This document shows positions 8,048 through 15,275 of a stretch of 25,747 bases of DNA, piece after piece. Origin of the DNA: Flavobacterium sp. (GTDB lineage Bacteria; Bacteroidota; Bacteroidia; Flavobacteriales; Flavobacteriaceae); the NCBI GenBank assembly GCA_030151565.1, contig JASLDM010000025.1, positions 1 through 25,747 of the forward strand, read 5' to 3'. The first letter of the stretch is position 1; every line of letters begins with the position of its first letter. A program made the translations under genes and the position numbers. The notes under the pieces were generated by a model that did no database searches, was not told where the DNA came from, and saw nothing but the letters and a program-made list of their open reading frames with translations.

Positions 8048-8851
8048 CTATTTTTCTAGACGTTGATGAATCTGTTTAAAATAAGCAAAAGCTTTTACAA
8101 GATGGGAGCCAGTCCAAGAGAACATTTCACCGTCTACGAAAATTGTGATTCCGTGGTGTGTAAAACGACCTATTTCAAAAGCGTGCTCTTCATTAAATGG
8201 AAAAGGTTCAGATGATAATAAAACCAATTCAGGATCTCCTTCCATTCTAATTTTGCGTAATTCAATTTCTGGATAGCGCTCTTCTCTATTTGCATAGACA
8301 TTATCAAAGCGGTTAATCTTTAAAAGTTCGTTGATAAAAGTGTTTTTTCCAGCTACCATAAAAGGTTCTCTCCAAATAAAATAAGCTGCTGTTTGAACAG
8401 GTTTATCGCTTACAAATTTCATAAAATCCTTTTGAGCGAACTCTATTTTATCAATCCATTTTTGGGCTTCTGTACGCTTGTTAAACAACGTTCCAAAATC
8501 ACGAATCATTTGTGTATTGTCATCAAGAGTCTCTACATCGGTAACCCAAATAGGGCAAATACCTTTAAGCTGTTCAAAAATCTCAACGGTATTTTCTTCT
8601 TTATTGGCAATGATGATATCGGGTTGCAACAACTTTATTTTTTCAACGTGAACTTTTTTGGTTCCTCCAATTTGCTTTTTAGTCGCCTTTAAATGGTACG
8701 GATGCACACAAAATTTAGTTATCCCGACTAAGGAATCTTCAAGCCCTAAATCAAACAGAAGTTCTGTTTGTGATGGGACTAATGAGATTATTCGTTTAGG
8801 TGTTGTTTCAAAAGTATGTTGTTGTCCAATTTGATCCGTGAATGTTGCCAT
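8048..8851 (-). CDS. Helical-backbone metal receptor / BtuF-like substrate-binding protein without signal peptide
   Basis: 267 residues. The sequence is that of the class III periplasmic binding proteins for cobalamin, haem or siderophores: PKRIISLVPSQTELLFDLG, VGITKFCVHP, GGTKKVHVEKI, LQPDIIIANKEEN, a long connecting helix, FMVAGKNTFINELL, then a C-terminal lobe with DPELVLLSSEPFPF. It begins directly with the mature-type sequence MATFTDQIGQQHTFE, with no signal peptide and no lipobox, so export is not indicated. No ABC permease or ATPase is adjacent. It starts 2 bases after the pyrF stop, so it is almost certainly cotranscribed with pyrF. Similar signal-less proteins are known in Bacteroidota under the generic name of cobalamin-binding or helical-backbone receptors; ligand and role are unresolved. 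Confidence 0.85.
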   Translation of the reverse strand: MATFTDQIGQQHTFETTPKRIISLVPSQTELLFDLGLEDSLVGITKFCVHPYHLKATKKQIGGTKKVHVEKIKLLQPDIIIANKEENTVEIFEQLKGICPIWVTDVETLDDNTQMIRDFGTLFNKRTEAQKWIDKIEFAQKDFMKFVSDKPVQTAAYFIWREPFMVAGKNTFINELLKINRFDNVYANREERYPEIELRKIRMEGDPELVLLSSEPFPFNEEHAFEIGRFTHHGITIFVDGEMFSWTGSHLVKAFAYFKQIHQRLEK

Positions 8852-8853
8852 AA

Positions 8854-9669
8854 TTACTTTGTTAAAATTGCTTCCATTTCTTGTTGCATCTCTAAAGCTT
8901 TTGCGCGAGCTTGTTCTGCAAAGTCAGTTCCATTTGAGGCGTAAATAATTCCACGAGAGGAGTTGATTAGTAAGCCTACTTGGTCATTCATTCCATATTT
9001 GCATACTGCTTGTAAATCTCCTCCTTGTGCTCCTACTCCAGGTACAAGTAAAAAACTGTCAGGTACAATTTTTCTAATCTCAGTAAAATAGTCTGCTTTT
9101 GTTGCTCCAACAACGTACATTAACTGCTCTGAATTCTTCCAAGTTTTTGAAGTTTCTAGAACCGTTTTATACAATTCAGTTTCTCCAATTCGTTGCGTCT
9201 GAAAATCAAAAGCTCCTGGATTTGATGTTAAAGCAAGTAAAATGGTGTGTTTATTTTCAAAATCCAAAAAAGGTTCTACACTATCTTTACCCATATACGG
9301 TGCAACAGTTACACTATCAAAAGCTAAGTCTTCAAAGAAAGCTTTGGCATACATACTTGCTGTATTTCCGATATCTCCTCTTTTTGCATCAGCAATTGTA
9401 TATAGTTCAGGATAGTTTGCATTTAAGTACTCAATAGTTTTTTGAAGTGAAATCCATCCTTTAATACCGTGCGCTTCATAAAAAGCAATATTAGGTTTGT
9501 AGGAAACAGCAAGATCGTGTGTAGCATCGATAATTGCTTTATTGAATTCAAAAATAGGATCTTCTGTTTCTAAAAGAAAAGCAGGTATTTTAGCCAAATC
9601 AACATCCAACCCAATGCAGAGAAACGACTTTTTAGCTTGTATCTGAGTAACTAATTCTTTTGTTGTCAT
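8854..9669 (-). CDS. pyrF: Orotidine-5'-phosphate decarboxylase (type 2)
   Basis: 271 residues, the length of the longer type 2 OMP decarboxylases. It catalyses the last step of UMP synthesis, OMP to UMP plus CO2, in the cytosol. Visible motifs are FLCIGLDVD (17-24), the KPN (58-60) and IAFYEAHG strand, the catalytic DAKRGDIGNT (D94, K96, D99), LLVPGVGAQGGD for phosphate binding and NSSRGIIYA near the end. The stop is 2 bases from the start of the binding-protein gene. Upstream, prfA ends 73 bp away, with a terminator hairpin in the gap whose T-tract ends 17 bases before the pyrF ATG. Readthrough or attenuation at that hairpin may therefore set pyrF expression. Confidence 0.96.
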   Translation of the reverse strand: MTTKELVTQIQAKKSFLCIGLDVDLAKIPAFLLETEDPIFEFNKAIIDATHDLAVSYKPNIAFYEAHGIKGWISLQKTIEYLNANYPELYTIADAKRGDIGNTASMYAKAFFEDLAFDSVTVAPYMGKDSVEPFLDFENKHTILLALTSNPGAFDFQTQRIGETELYKTVLETSKTWKNSEQLMYVVGATKADYFTEIRKIVPDSFLLVPGVGAQGGDLQAVCKYGMNDQVGLLINSSRGIIYASNGTDFAEQARAKALEMQQEMEAILTK

Positions 9670-9686
9670 ATGTTCAAGTGCGATTT

Positions 9687-9723
9687 AAAAAAAACCACAC
9701 GATACGATAGCAAAGTGTGGCTT
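9687..9723 (-). terminator. Intrinsic terminator between prfA and pyrF (possible attenuator)
   Basis: On the minus strand AAGCCACAC (9723-9715), a 14-base loop, GTGTGGTTT (9700-9692) and a run of eight Ts in all (9694-9687). The stem is 9 bp with one G-U pair. It lies directly upstream of pyrF, and I see no -7 box between the hairpin and pyrF. Confidence 0.85.
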
Positions 9724-9742
9724 AATATATTAGAAAGACATT

Positions 9743-10816
9743 TTAGTAAACGTCGCTTTCTTTTAATTTTTCTGTATTACTAACTAATTGTAATTCATCG
9801 ATGACTTTTTGAATATTTCCATTCATAACGCCATCAAGATCATATAGAGTTAATCCAATGCGGTGGTCAGTTACACGTCCTTGTGGATAGTTGTACGTTC
9901 TAATTTTAGCAGAACGGTCACCACTGCTCACTTGTGAATTTCGCTTTTTAGCATCTTCATCTTGCTTTTTAGCCAATTCCATTTCATATAAACGAGAGCG
10001 CAAAACCGATAAGGCTTTATCCTTGTTTTTATGTTGGGATTTCTCATCCTGACATTGCGCAACTAAACCTGTTGGAATATGCGTCATACGTACAGCCGAT
10101 TTGGTCGTGTTTACAGATTGTCCTCCAGGTCCTGATGAACAGAAAAGGTCAATACGAACATCATTCATATCAATTTGTACATCAAATTCTTCTGCTTCAG
10201 GTAATACCATAACAGTTGCAGCCGATGTATGCACACGACCTTGTGTTTCTGTTTGTGGAACCCTTTGTACACGGTGTACACCAGCTTCAAACTTCAATGT
10301 TCCGTAAACGTCTTCTCCCGTTACTTCAAAGATAACTTCTTTAAAACCACCCGAAGTTCCTTCGTTTGCATCTACTAATGAAGTACGCCAACCTTTTGAT
10401 TCACAATATTTGGTGTACATTCTATATAGATCTCCTGCAAAGATACTTGCTTCATCACCACCAGTTCCTGCACGTACTTCAACCATTACGTTTTTAGCAT
10501 CTTCAGGGTCTTTAGGAATCAATAGAAACTTGATTTCGTCTTCTAATTCTGGCAAACGACCTTTGGCTTCGTCTAATTGCATTTTAGCCATATCCACCAT
10601 CTCTGCATCGCTGCCATCGTCAATGATTTCATTAGCTTCTTCAATATTACCAGTAAGATTTATGTACTCCTCGCGTTTTTCCACAAGTTGTTTTAAATCT
10701 TTATATTCTTTATTTAATTGCACATAACGCTTTTGATCAGAGATTACGTCCGGTTGAATAATCAAATCCGAAACCTCGTCAAAACGCTGCTTTATAATTT
10801 GTAGTCTGTCTAACAT
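9743..10816 (-). CDS. prfA: Peptide chain release factor 1
   Basis: 357 residues, normal length for RF1. It reads UAA and UAG stop codons in the ribosomal A site and triggers peptide release. The stop-codon-reading tripeptide is P187-Q188-T189, a P-x-T and so RF1-type, not the S-P-F of RF2. The catalytic G231-G232-Q233 sits in SSGPGGQSVNTT. Flanking signatures are HRVQRVPQTETQGRVHTSAA and SGDRSAKIRTYNYPQGRVTDHR. It has a good promoter whose upstream element lies inside the terminator hairpin of the preceding lipoprotein gene. It heads a probable prfA-pyrF-binding-protein transcript, interrupted by a hairpin after prfA. Confidence 0.98.
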   Translation of the reverse strand: MLDRLQIIKQRFDEVSDLIIQPDVISDQKRYVQLNKEYKDLKQLVEKREEYINLTGNIEEANEIIDDGSDAEMVDMAKMQLDEAKGRLPELEDEIKFLLIPKDPEDAKNVMVEVRAGTGGDEASIFAGDLYRMYTKYCESKGWRTSLVDANEGTSGGFKEVIFEVTGEDVYGTLKFEAGVHRVQRVPQTETQGRVHTSAATVMVLPEAEEFDVQIDMNDVRIDLFCSSGPGGQSVNTTKSAVRMTHIPTGLVAQCQDEKSQHKNKDKALSVLRSRLYEMELAKKQDEDAKKRNSQVSSGDRSAKIRTYNYPQGRVTDHRIGLTLYDLDGVMNGNIQKVIDELQLVSNTEKLKESDVY

Positions 10817-10847
10817 CTTGTAATAAGATAAATTATTTCTAAGATTG

Positions 10848-10877
10848 CAAATGTATAAAAAAAAGAGGAACTACTAA
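10848..10877 (-). promoter_or_regulatory. Promoter of prfA
   Basis: On the minus strand TACATTTG (10855-10848) is a perfect TAnnTTTG box. TTA (10877-10875) lies 19 bases upstream and differs from TTG at one base. The start codon is 31 bases downstream. Confidence 0.6.
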
Positions 10878-10888
10878 AGCTCCTCTTT
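10857..10888 (-). terminator. Intrinsic terminator of the YceI lipoprotein gene
   Basis: On the minus strand AAAGAGGA (10888-10881), an 11-base loop, TCCTCTTTT (10869-10861) and further Ts to 10857. The hairpin overlaps the prfA promoter. Confidence 0.85.
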
Positions 10889-10908
10889 GATTTGAATTGA
10901 AAAATATA

Positions 10909-11517
10909 TTATTTCTCGATCTCTACTTCGATTTCTACATCCGTCCACGTTTTTCCTTCGTGTAAATCTTTACAGATTTCGTGTAAAGATTGAAAAGCTG
11001 TATTAGCGCTAAAATCAGCTATAATATCTATTGATCCTTTCAGTTCAATACTATCCTCATCCGCTTCAAATGCGAATTCTTTTTCTTTAGTAATACCATT
11101 CATAGTCAAAGAAACCAATACTTTTCCGTCTTTAAAAGCACCAAAAGTACCTGTGATATTCCCGTTCATTTTTTGAAAGAAATAATCTTTAAGTTTGCTA
11201 TCGCGTCCCGCATCATTTGTGTTTACAGTAGCTGTTTCTACTTCAAACTTAGCGCCTTCTAATGCTTCCGCCAACGTTGGTGCATCTGCATTTACATCTG
11301 TCAATGCTACTTTGTCAAACGACCCTTTTACCCCTACTTTTTCAGCAGTTTTAAAAGCTTTCCATTCAATTTTATGCTTCAGTGCAATTTTTTGATCGGC
11401 AACGGTAGTTTCTGCAGTATTTTCAACTGTTGTTGTTTCTGTATTTTTAGTTTCTTTTTGTCCACAAGAAACAGCAAAAGCTCCAAGAAGTGCTAAAGCC
11501 CATATTGTTTTTTTCAT
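10909..11517 (-). CDS. YceI-family lipoprotein
   Basis: 202 residues from ATG 11515-11517. A longer frame opens at a TTG at 11559 but that would place 14 polar residues before the signal peptide and would overlap the promoter, so the ATG is chosen. MKKTIWALALLGAFAVSC is a lipoprotein signal with lipobox AVSC. It is followed by a Thr/Glu-rich linker and then a YceI-like lipocalin domain (KHKIEWKAFKTAEKVGVKGSFDKV, ATVNTNDAGRDSKLKDYFF, GTFGAFKDGKVLVSLTMNG). YceI proteins bind long polyisoprenoid or similar hydrophobic ligands in the periplasm; the ligand here is unknown. It is monocistronic, with its own promoter and terminator. Confidence 0.93.
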   Translation of the reverse strand: MKKTIWALALLGAFAVSCGQKETKNTETTTVENTAETTVADQKIALKHKIEWKAFKTAEKVGVKGSFDKVALTDVNADAPTLAEALEGAKFEVETATVNTNDAGRDSKLKDYFFQKMNGNITGTFGAFKDGKVLVSLTMNGITKEKEFAFEADEDSIELKGSIDIIADFSANTAFQSLHEICKDLHEGKTWTDVEIEVEIEK

Positions 11518-11547
11518 TTTTGTTTGAGTTTTGAGTTTATTAATTCC

Positions 11548-11577
11548 CAAAGTAATCAAATCCTTTGGGTTTAGCCA
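11548..11577 (-). promoter_or_regulatory. Promoter candidate for the YceI lipoprotein gene
   Basis: On the minus strand TTG (11577-11575), a 19-base spacer, and TTACTTTG (11555-11548), one mismatch from TAnnTTTG. The ATG at 11517 lies 30 bases downstream, which supports that start over the TTG at 11559. Confidence 0.5.
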
Positions 11578-11610
11578 AAAAAAATAAATTAAAATTTACT
11601 TAATATCTAT

Positions 11611-11650
11611 AAAAAAAAAGCGATTTAATAACTGAATATCAAATCGCTTT
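11611..11650 (-). terminator. Intrinsic terminator of pepD
   Basis: On the minus strand AAAGCGATTT (11650-11641), a 14-base loop, AAATCGCTTT (11626-11617) and more Ts to 11611. It follows the pepD stop by 7 bases. Confidence 0.9.
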
Positions 11651-11657
11651 CTAACGT

Positions 11658-13127
11658 TTAGTTTTTGTTTGGTATGTTTTTCAAAATCTCTAAAACAAAA
11701 GGCCAGTATTTTTGTACTGATTTAATGCTTACTCTTTCCACTGGAGAGTGCGCACCTTTAATTGTAGGTCCAAATGAAATCATATCCATTTCAGGGTAGT
11801 TTGTACCAAGTATTCCACATTCCAATCCTGCGTGGCAAGCCACTACATTAGGTTTCGATTTGTTTTGTTTTTCATATAGATCTACCAATAAATCTAAGAT
11901 TTCTGAATTAGGGTTTGGAGTCCAACCAGGGTAAGAACCGCTGAATTCAACTTCACATCCCATAAGTTCAAATGTTGCACGTAAAGCATTTGCTAAGTCA
12001 AACTTTGAAGTTTCAACTGATGAGCGTGTCAAACATTTTACACTTAATTTTCCGTCTTCAACAACTACTTTAGCAATGTTGTTTGAAGTTTCTACTAAAT
12101 CTTCAAAATCAGGACTCATTCTGTACACACCATTTGGCGCAGCATACATGGCTCTTACAAAGAAGTACTGTGCCATAGGAGGCATTACGCGTTTTGGAGT
12201 TTCATCTAATTTTTCAATGATCACCTCCAATGTAGGCTCCATTGTTTGATATTCCGCTTGAATTTCTTTTGCAATTTGTTGCATATCAAATTCAAAGGCT
12301 TCGTCGTATACTGATGCTATAATTACTTTTGCAACACTTTCTCTAGGGATTGCATTTCGTAAACTTCCACCGTGTATACTCGAAATTTGTAATCCAAATG
12401 AATCGAAACTATCAAACAGCAAACGATTCATGATTTTATTAGCATTACCTAATCCTTTGTGGATATCCATTCCTGAGTGTCCACCGTTCAATCCTTTTAC
12501 CGTTATTTGATATCCTACAGCTGTTTCAGGTGCATCTTCTTCGTCATATTCTGCAGTTGCTGTTACATCTACTCCTCCAGCACAACCGATATCAATTTCA
12601 TCATCCTCTTCTGTATCTAGGTTCAAAAGAATTTCTCCTTCTAAAAGACCGCCTTTTAATCCAATAGCTCCGGTCATTCCTGTTTCTTCATCAATTGTAA
12701 ATAAAGCTTCTAAAGCAGGATGAGGAATATCAGTACTTTCCAAAATAGCCATAATGGTAGCTACTCCAATACCGTTATCAGCTCCTAAAGTAGTTCCTTT
12801 TGCACGTACCCAATAATCTTCGTCTACAAACATTTCAATACCTTGCGTGTCGAAATCAAAGTTTGTATCGTTGTTTTTTTGGTGTACCATATCTAAATGC
12901 GATTGCAAAACCACGGTTTTCTTTTGCTCCATTCCTGGTGTAGCAGGCTTTTTAATAATCACATTACCTACTTCATCATTGATTGTCTCTAAACCCAAAC
13001 TTTTTCCAAACTCCATCATAAATGCTATCACGCGTTCTTCTTTTTTGGAAGGGCGTGGTACAGCATTTAAATCAGCGAATTTATTCCAAAGTGCTTTAGG
13101 TTCTAAATTTCTAATTTCGTCATTCAT
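11658..13127 (-). CDS. pepD: Aminoacyl-histidine dipeptidase (M20C)
   Basis: 489 residues from ATG 13125-13127 (MNDEIRNLEPKALWNKF), the usual N-terminus of this family. The frame extends to 13187, but those codons enter a terminator hairpin and precede the -7 box, so the longer start is rejected. PepD is a cytosolic di-zinc peptidase that hydrolyses dipeptides such as Xaa-His (carnosine). Metal ligands and catalytic residues are visible: H77 and D79 (QSHLDMVH), bridging D117 (GADNGIG), catalytic E147 with E148 (TIDEETGMTG), D171 (LNLDTEED) and H460 (GAHSPVE). The lid domain with GGHSGMDIHKG lies between. No signal peptide. It is transcribed on its own. Confidence 0.96.
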   Translation of the reverse strand: MNDEIRNLEPKALWNKFADLNAVPRPSKKEERVIAFMMEFGKSLGLETINDEVGNVIIKKPATPGMEQKKTVVLQSHLDMVHQKNNDTNFDFDTQGIEMFVDEDYWVRAKGTTLGADNGIGVATIMAILESTDIPHPALEALFTIDEETGMTGAIGLKGGLLEGEILLNLDTEEDDEIDIGCAGGVDVTATAEYDEEDAPETAVGYQITVKGLNGGHSGMDIHKGLGNANKIMNRLLFDSFDSFGLQISSIHGGSLRNAIPRESVAKVIIASVYDEAFEFDMQQIAKEIQAEYQTMEPTLEVIIEKLDETPKRVMPPMAQYFFVRAMYAAPNGVYRMSPDFEDLVETSNNIAKVVVEDGKLSVKCLTRSSVETSKFDLANALRATFELMGCEVEFSGSYPGWTPNPNSEILDLLVDLYEKQNKSKPNVVACHAGLECGILGTNYPEMDMISFGPTIKGAHSPVERVSIKSVQKYWPFVLEILKNIPNKN

Positions 13128-13162
13128 ATCTAAAAGGATTCTTGTATTTATGTTTTGTCCGT

Positions 13163-13170
13163 CAAAGTTA
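13163..13170 (-). promoter_or_regulatory. -7 box of the pepD promoter
   Basis: TAACTTTG on the minus strand, a perfect TAnnTTTG, 36 bases upstream of the chosen ATG. No clear TTG at -33; a T-run is present at the right distance. It lies inside the longer possible reading frame and therefore argues against it. Confidence 0.5.
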
Positions 13171-13185
13171 AACATAAAAATGAGC

Positions 13186-13237
13186 AAAAAAGGCAGAAAA
13201 ATGGAATAATTTACCCCATTTGTTCTGCCTTTTTTTA
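13186..13237. terminator. Bidirectional intrinsic terminator between the ferredoxin-like gene and pepD
   Basis: AAAAAAGGCAGAA (13186-13198) pairs with TTCTGCCTTTTTT (13223-13235), extended inward by AAATGG/CCATTT. T-runs occur on both strands. It ends the transcript of the small 2Fe-2S protein gene on the minus strand. Confidence 0.88.
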
Positions 13238-13256
13238 TTTAAAATTAAAGATAAAT

Positions 13257-13517
13257 CTAGCTCACGTACTTGTGAAAAATCTTTTCTGCTTTTTTGCGTG
13301 TCACTTCTTTTTTGTAAACATCTGCCTGGGATAAGTATACTATTGGTGCTTTTTTGCACATACCTTGGCATTTCATTTTCTGGATTTCATAATCATCAGT
13401 TAATCCATTTTCAGACAATAATTGCTTAAAGCAACTCTTTGCTTCTTCATTATAACGACAACATTTTTTGCCATCGCACATAAATATAACGGGTTCTCCT
13501 TTACGTACCTTACTCAT
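13257..13517 (-). CDS. Small thioredoxin-like (2Fe-2S) ferredoxin domain protein
   Basis: 86 residues, a single thioredoxin-like [2Fe-2S] ferredoxin domain as in the NuoE C-terminal half or shortened Shethna-type proteins. Cysteines are C14, C19, C20, C29, C50 and C54; the pattern C-x4-C ... C-Q-G-M-C (MCDGKKCC and MKCQGMCKKAP) is the usual four-ligand arrangement, with C20 and C29 extra. KAPIVYLSQADVYKKEV is the beta-hairpin after the last ligand. It probably carries electrons for an unidentified cytosolic partner; no redox partner gene is adjacent. It has its own promoter and a strong terminator. Confidence 0.88.
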   Translation of the reverse strand: MSKVRKGEPVIFMCDGKKCCRYNEEAKSCFKQLLSENGLTDDYEIQKMKCQGMCKKAPIVYLSQADVYKKEVTRKKAEKIFHKYVS

Positions 13518-13533
13518 CCTGTAAAATTTGCGT

Positions 13534-13565
13534 CAAATATAAGTATTAATTCTTATTGATTCTAA
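13534..13565 (-). promoter_or_regulatory. Promoter of the ferredoxin-like gene
   Basis: TATATTTG on the minus strand (13541-13534), a perfect -7 box, with TTA 21 bases upstream (13565-13563). The start codon is 16 bases downstream. Confidence 0.5.
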
Positions 13566-13722
13566 ATTAATAGAATAATTATTTAGAAATATTCAAAATT
13601 ACTTTAGTTTGTGAAAAGTACTTCCCTTGTTTACAAAATAGAACACTGAGAAGATTGAATCAACATTACGTTTTTGGATAAAAAAACTTAACTTTATCAA
13701 CAGAAAAATAAAAACGAATCTT

Positions 13723-14295
13723 ATGAAAAAAACAAGTATTGCAGGTGCTATTCTAGCGGTAGCTCTTTTGTTTGTGGGTTGTAAAAATGAAAAAACTGTT
13801 GATCTTGAAAATACCAATTCACAAGAAACAACTACAATTGAAGTAGACACAGTAGCTGCGAAAAAATTAATAGAAGCCGAAAAGGAAACTTTAGCAAAAC
13901 CGTATGATGAAAACGAAGATGCTCAAGCTGCAATAGACAAATTATTGCTTCAAGCAAAAGCAGAAGGTAAAAATATATTTGTTCAAGCTGGCGGAAACTG
14001 GTGTATTTGGTGTTTGAGGTTTAATGATTTTATCGAGAAGGATTCTGAGATAAAAGCATATATAGCTGATACCTTTTTATACTATCACTTAAATTATTCT
14101 AAGAACAACAAAAATAAAGACGTGTTTAATCGTTATGTGCCAGAAGCTAAAAACTTAGGATATCCATTCTTTTTTGTGCTCTCTCCAGAAGGCGAAGTAC
14201 TTCAAGTAATTGGATCTGGAGATTTAGAAGCAAATAAGAGTTATGATCGCGCTAAAGTAATGGAGATGTTCGTTCAGAACGCTTCTAAGAAATAG
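13723..14295 (+). CDS. Thioredoxin-fold lipoprotein
   Basis: 190 residues. MKKTSIAGAILAVALLFVGC is a lipoprotein signal (lipobox cysteine C20), followed by an acidic, Thr-rich linker of about 40 residues. The C-terminal domain is a DUF255/Thioredoxin_7-like thioredoxin fold with a W-C-x-x-C active site, C94-I-W-C97 (AGGNWCIWCLRF), and a cis-proline in LGYPFFFVLSPEG (P148). It is probably anchored in a membrane facing the periplasm and acts in thiol redox or protein folding. The redox partner is not evident. It is divergent from the 2Fe-2S protein gene. No clear intrinsic terminator follows. Confidence 0.9.
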   Translation: MKKTSIAGAILAVALLFVGCKNEKTVDLENTNSQETTTIEVDTVAAKKLIEAEKETLAKPYDENEDAQAAIDKLLLQAKAEGKNIFVQAGGNWCIWCLRFNDFIEKDSEIKAYIADTFLYYHLNYSKNNKNKDVFNRYVPEAKNLGYPFFFVLSPEGEVLQVIGSGDLEANKSYDRAKVMEMFVQNASKK

Positions 14296-14457
14296 GTTTT
14301 TAAAGGACTAAATTACGATTGATTGCGTTGGGTTAAAAGCTTTGTAAGCAACCTTATAAGATACCATTTTCTTTTGTAAGAAACTATGTCTTTTATCATG
14401 ATTTCTAATGATTTATACTCGGAGATTTGTACTTGTAAAACTTAAAAGATATATATT

Positions 14458-14874
14458 ATGAAACAAAGAGTTCCTATTTCGCAAATCATGGCAAAAGTTT
14501 TAATTGCTGTTCCAACAACAAAAAAAATAAGCGAAGTAAATCAACTATTCAAAGATTATGATATCCGACATATTCCAGTGGTAGAATCAAATCGTTTGGT
14601 TGGGATTATCAGTGTGAAAGATGTTTTGAAAATTGGATACGGTGCAGGTGAAATGGATCAAGATGCATTAAATGCGATTTATGATGCTTATAAATTGGAA
14701 GATATTATGACTAAAAATCCAGTTGTAGCAAGTGATGAAACATTGATTAAAGAAGTGGCAGAAATGTTTTCCAAACAACATTTCCACTCTTTGCCAATCG
14801 TTGATAAAAACCAAGAATTAGTAGGGATTGTAACTACAACAGATCTTATTAACTATTTGATTGCACAATACTAA
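14458..14874 (+). CDS. Tandem CBS-domain protein
   Basis: 138 residues made up almost entirely of two CBS motifs: residues about 7-60 (ISQIMAKVLIAVPTTKKISEV...RHIPVVESNRLVGIISVKDVL) and about 78-138 (LEDIMTKNPVVASDETLIKEVAEMF...HSLPIVDKNQELVGIVTTTDLI). Paired CBS domains form a Bateman module that binds adenosyl ligands (AMP, ATP, SAM) and regulates a partner. No effector domain is attached, so it must act in trans or as a nucleotide sensor. No signal peptide. The start ATG lies behind an AT-rich leader, and a clean terminator follows. The partner is unknown. Confidence 0.92.
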   Translation: MKQRVPISQIMAKVLIAVPTTKKISEVNQLFKDYDIRHIPVVESNRLVGIISVKDVLKIGYGAGEMDQDALNAIYDAYKLEDIMTKNPVVASDETLIKEVAEMFSKQHFHSLPIVDKNQELVGIVTTTDLINYLIAQY

Positions 14875-14899
14875 AATAGTTGCGTAATTTGTAATAGAG

Positions 14900-14929
14900 A
14901 AAGGCGTAATAAAGATTATTACGCCTTTT
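14900..14929 (+). terminator. Intrinsic terminator of the CBS-domain gene
   Basis: AAAGGCGTAAT (14900-14910), 7-base loop, ATTACGCCTTTT (14918-14929). Confidence 0.9.
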
Positions 14930-14990
14930 GTATTTTATAACGGTTGTACTTCATCTCTAGAATTTTTAATTTTTAAAATTAATATATAGC

Positions 14991-14998
14991 TATCTTTG
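14991..14998 (+). promoter_or_regulatory. -7 box of the VF530-type gene
   Basis: TATCTTTG, a perfect TAnnTTTG, 14 bases before the ATG at 15013. A TTT in a T-run lies about 18 bases upstream in place of TTG. Confidence 0.5.
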
Positions 14999-15012
14999 CT
15001 TGAAAATTAAAG

Positions 15013-15255
15013 ATGGAACAGCCAAACAATCCCCTTCACGGAAAAAAATTAGTCGACATTCTGGAAGAACTCGTTGCGCATTACGGCTTTGAAGAGTTAG
15101 GTCAACAGATCAAAATACGATGTTTTACACACGATCCAAGTATCAATTCTTCATTGAAGTTTTTAAGAAAAACCCCTTGGGCAAGAGATAAAACAGAAAG
15201 CCTATATTTATATATGCTTCGTCAACAAGCAAAAAAACGCAAGCCTCAGGAGTAG
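15013..15255 (+). CDS. VF530-family (DUF2132) DNA-binding protein
   Basis: 80 residues, the full length of this small family. Signature segments are NNPLHGKKLVDILEELV, HYGFEELGQQIKIRCF, DPSINSSLKFLRKTPWAR and a final helix with ESLYLYMLR. The family is named after Vibrio fischeri VF530, whose structure was solved and for which DNA binding was proposed; a physiological role is not established. The basic tail KKRKP is encoded within the left arm of the following terminator, so the coding sequence and the hairpin overlap. It is monocistronic. Confidence 0.92.
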   Translation: MEQPNNPLHGKKLVDILEELVAHYGFEELGQQIKIRCFTHDPSINSSLKFLRKTPWARDKTESLYLYMLRQQAKKRKPQE

Positions 15256-15275
15256 CCCGAAGCTTGCGTTTTTTT
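15232..15275 (+). terminator. Intrinsic terminator overlapping the end of the VF530-type gene
   Basis: AAAACGCAAGC (left arm ending at 15244) pairs with GCTTGCGTTTT (from 15262), and the T-run continues to 15275. The stop codon (15253-15255) lies in the loop. Confidence 0.85.

Noticed and set aside
12847..13429. Open frames antisense to pepD and to the ferredoxin-like gene
   Set aside because: They overlap strongly supported genes and contain translated terminator sequence and low-complexity runs.
14331..14353. Hairpin GGTT-GCTT / AAGC-AACC upstream of the CBS gene as terminator or riboswitch
   Set aside because: The stem is short and interrupted by a bulge, no T-run follows, and no riboswitch motif is recognisable.
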